A DNA stretch of 64,000 nucleotides from Candidatus Neomicrothrix sp. UBA2983 (GTDB lineage: Bacteria > Actinomycetota > Acidimicrobiia > Acidimicrobiales > MedAcidi-G1): contig DEAL01000019.1 of NCBI GenBank assembly GCA_002346745.1, positions 1 through 64,000 of the forward strand, given 5' to 3'. Made by a program: the position numbers and the translations under genes. This document shows, piece after piece, positions 63,115 to 64,000 of this stretch (its first letter is position 1; each line of letters begins with the position of its first letter). The notes beneath the pieces are model-generated. The model was not told where the DNA came from, ran no database searches, and saw only the letters and a list, made by a program, of their open reading frames with translations.

Positions 63115-64000
63115 GCTGTGGCTTCCGATCCGGGCAGCACAACCGAGCGCCACCAGGCCAGCCGTTCCGGCGCCACCTTGGCGCCGACGGTCGGCTCGAA
63201 GCGGTCGCCACCACCCGGGGAGGGGTCGACGTCTAGGCCCGCGCCACGTGCCGCGGCGACGGCCGCCCCGAGGGCGGTCGCCTCGACGACCGGATGGCGG
63301 ACGACGGGTCGGGCCAGCACGTCGGCGAGGATGGCACAGAAGGCGTCGCTTCGGGCCAGACCGCCGTCCACTGGCAATGCCACGTCCCCGCCGACCCCGT
63401 GGGCGGCCACCACCAGGTCGGCGACCTCGCGCATCCGGAACGCCACCCCCTCCAGCACCGCCCGGGCCACCTGCGCCGCCGTGGTCGTGTCGGTGCGGCC
63501 ATGCACCGCCACCGTCGCCGCCGGGTCGTCGTAGGGGGTGCCGAGGCCGTGAAGCGCCGGCAGCACCGCAACCCCGCCGGCGTCCGGCACCGACCCGGCC
63601 AGCGACGCCACCTCCTCCACTGAGCCAGCCAACCCCTGACCGACCGCCCACGGCAGCATCTCGCCGGCACTGCGCACCATCCCCTCGGCGGCGAACAGGG
63701 TCCGCCCCCCCGACGAGGACAGCAGCATCGGCATCAGCCCCGACCCGAGGTCCATCGCCTCGCCGGTGGCGACCATCAGCACACCTGACGTGCCCAACGT
63801 GGCCTTCCAGGCCCCGGGCGCCTCGGCCCCGTGGGCGAACATCCCGGCCTGCTGGTCGGCGACGACCGCCCCCAGCGGCGATTCGATCCCGAGGGCAGAC
63901 ACCGTGCCCAGCGGCCCCATGGTGTCGCAGAGGTCCGGGAAGAAACCGCGCGGCAGACCCATGTGGGCGGCCAGCGGCTCGTTCCAGCGGGACGTGTCGA
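63111..64000 (-). CDS. FGGY-family carbohydrate kinase, N-terminus beyond right edge
   Basis: About 296 residues of the C-terminal part of a sugar or glycerol kinase; the frame continues past position 64000. KATLGTSGVLMVATG is the phosphate-2-type ATP motif, ALHGLGTPYDDP resembles the FGGY insert, and LPVDGGLARSDAFCAILADVLARPV is the adenosine motif and FGGY-family signature region. It phosphorylates a polyol or sugar; a glycerol-kinase-like member is plausible but not certain. Translationally coupled to the alkyl-sulfatase-like gene downstream. Confidence 0.85.
   Translation of the reverse strand, partial: DTSRWNEPLAAHMGLPRGFFPDLCDTMGPLGTVSALGIESPLGAVVADQQAGMFAHGAEAPGAWKATLGTSGVLMVATGEAMDLGSGLMPMLLSSSGGRTLFAAEGMVRSAGEMLPWAVGQGLAGSVEEVASLAGSVPDAGGVAVLPALHGLGTPYDDPAATVAVHGRTDTTTAAQVARAVLEGVAFRMREVADLVVAAHGVGGDVALPVDGGLARSDAFCAILADVLARPVVRHPVVEATALGAAVAAARGAGLDVDPSPGGGDRFEPTVGAKVAPERLAWWRSVVLPGSEATA

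Overview
The window is high-GC DNA (roughly 70% by eye) with GTG/TTG starts and very short intergenic gaps. It looks like a chromosomal segment of a member of the Actinomycetota, most plausibly the class Acidimicrobiia. Supporting traits are a dnaK-grpE-dnaJ-hspR operon behind a HAIR-like operator, clpS next to a DUF2017 gene, an EtfD-type Fe-S membrane oxidoreductase, a split PurS/PurQ/PurL system and a caa3-type cytochrome oxidase. Class placement is inference. I see no rRNA, phage, insertion sequence or CRISPR array.

Layout. 1-8.3 kb: accessory metabolism (an edge gene of unusual composition, an SDR, a RimB-like protease divergent from a RimK ligase carrying an extra RCK_C domain, a GH3 glycosidase, a dienelactone hydrolase, a PhnZ-like HD protein and dcd). 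8.3-15.6 kb: EtfD-like protein, gpmA, then the heat-shock operon. 16-28.4 kb: purine biosynthesis (purA-D-E-B-C-S-Q, then purL-F-M and pyrE). This run is split by an AT-rich island and an antisense gene of unknown function. 28.5-37.6 kb: malic enzyme, a HAD phosphatase, an aldehyde dehydrogenase-ferredoxin-P450 operon whose P450 has an in-frame TAG, an epimerase, a PEP-utilising-like protein and a CTAGKDRTG phosphatase. 37.67-37.97 kb: tRNA-Glu, tRNA-Asp and tRNA-Phe. 38-49.8 kb: clpS/DUF2017, heme A and heme O synthases and the aa3/caa3 oxidase locus. 49.9-64 kb: serS, an acyl-CoA ligase, paired FluC/CrcB subunits, a dehydrogenase, an MttB-like methyltransferase with a dimethylglycine-dehydrogenase-like flavoprotein and an IclR regulator, then accessory genes ending in an alkyl-sulfatase-like protein and an FGGY kinase cut by the right edge.

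How genes work together. CtaA and CtaB make heme A and heme O for CtaC-D-E-F, and CtaG probably helps insert copper. Directly upstream of ctaC lie a full-length subunit-I homologue that has lost most metal ligands, a subunit-III-like protein and a His-tailed membrane protein. This 'shadow oxidase' trio is the most unusual system here. The P450, 3Fe-4S ferredoxin and aldehyde dehydrogenase form one oxidative module, and MttB, the GcvT-type flavoprotein and IclR form a probable methylamine or betaine demethylation module.

A recurring regulatory theme is a TANNNT hexamer placed only 6-9 nt before the start codon of many genes (dcd, purL, purF, pyrE, malic enzyme, ctaB, iclR and others), as expected for leaderless mRNAs. 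In two places the leaderless start belongs to a tiny ORF whose stop overlaps the next gene's ATG (before serS and before the HD protein).
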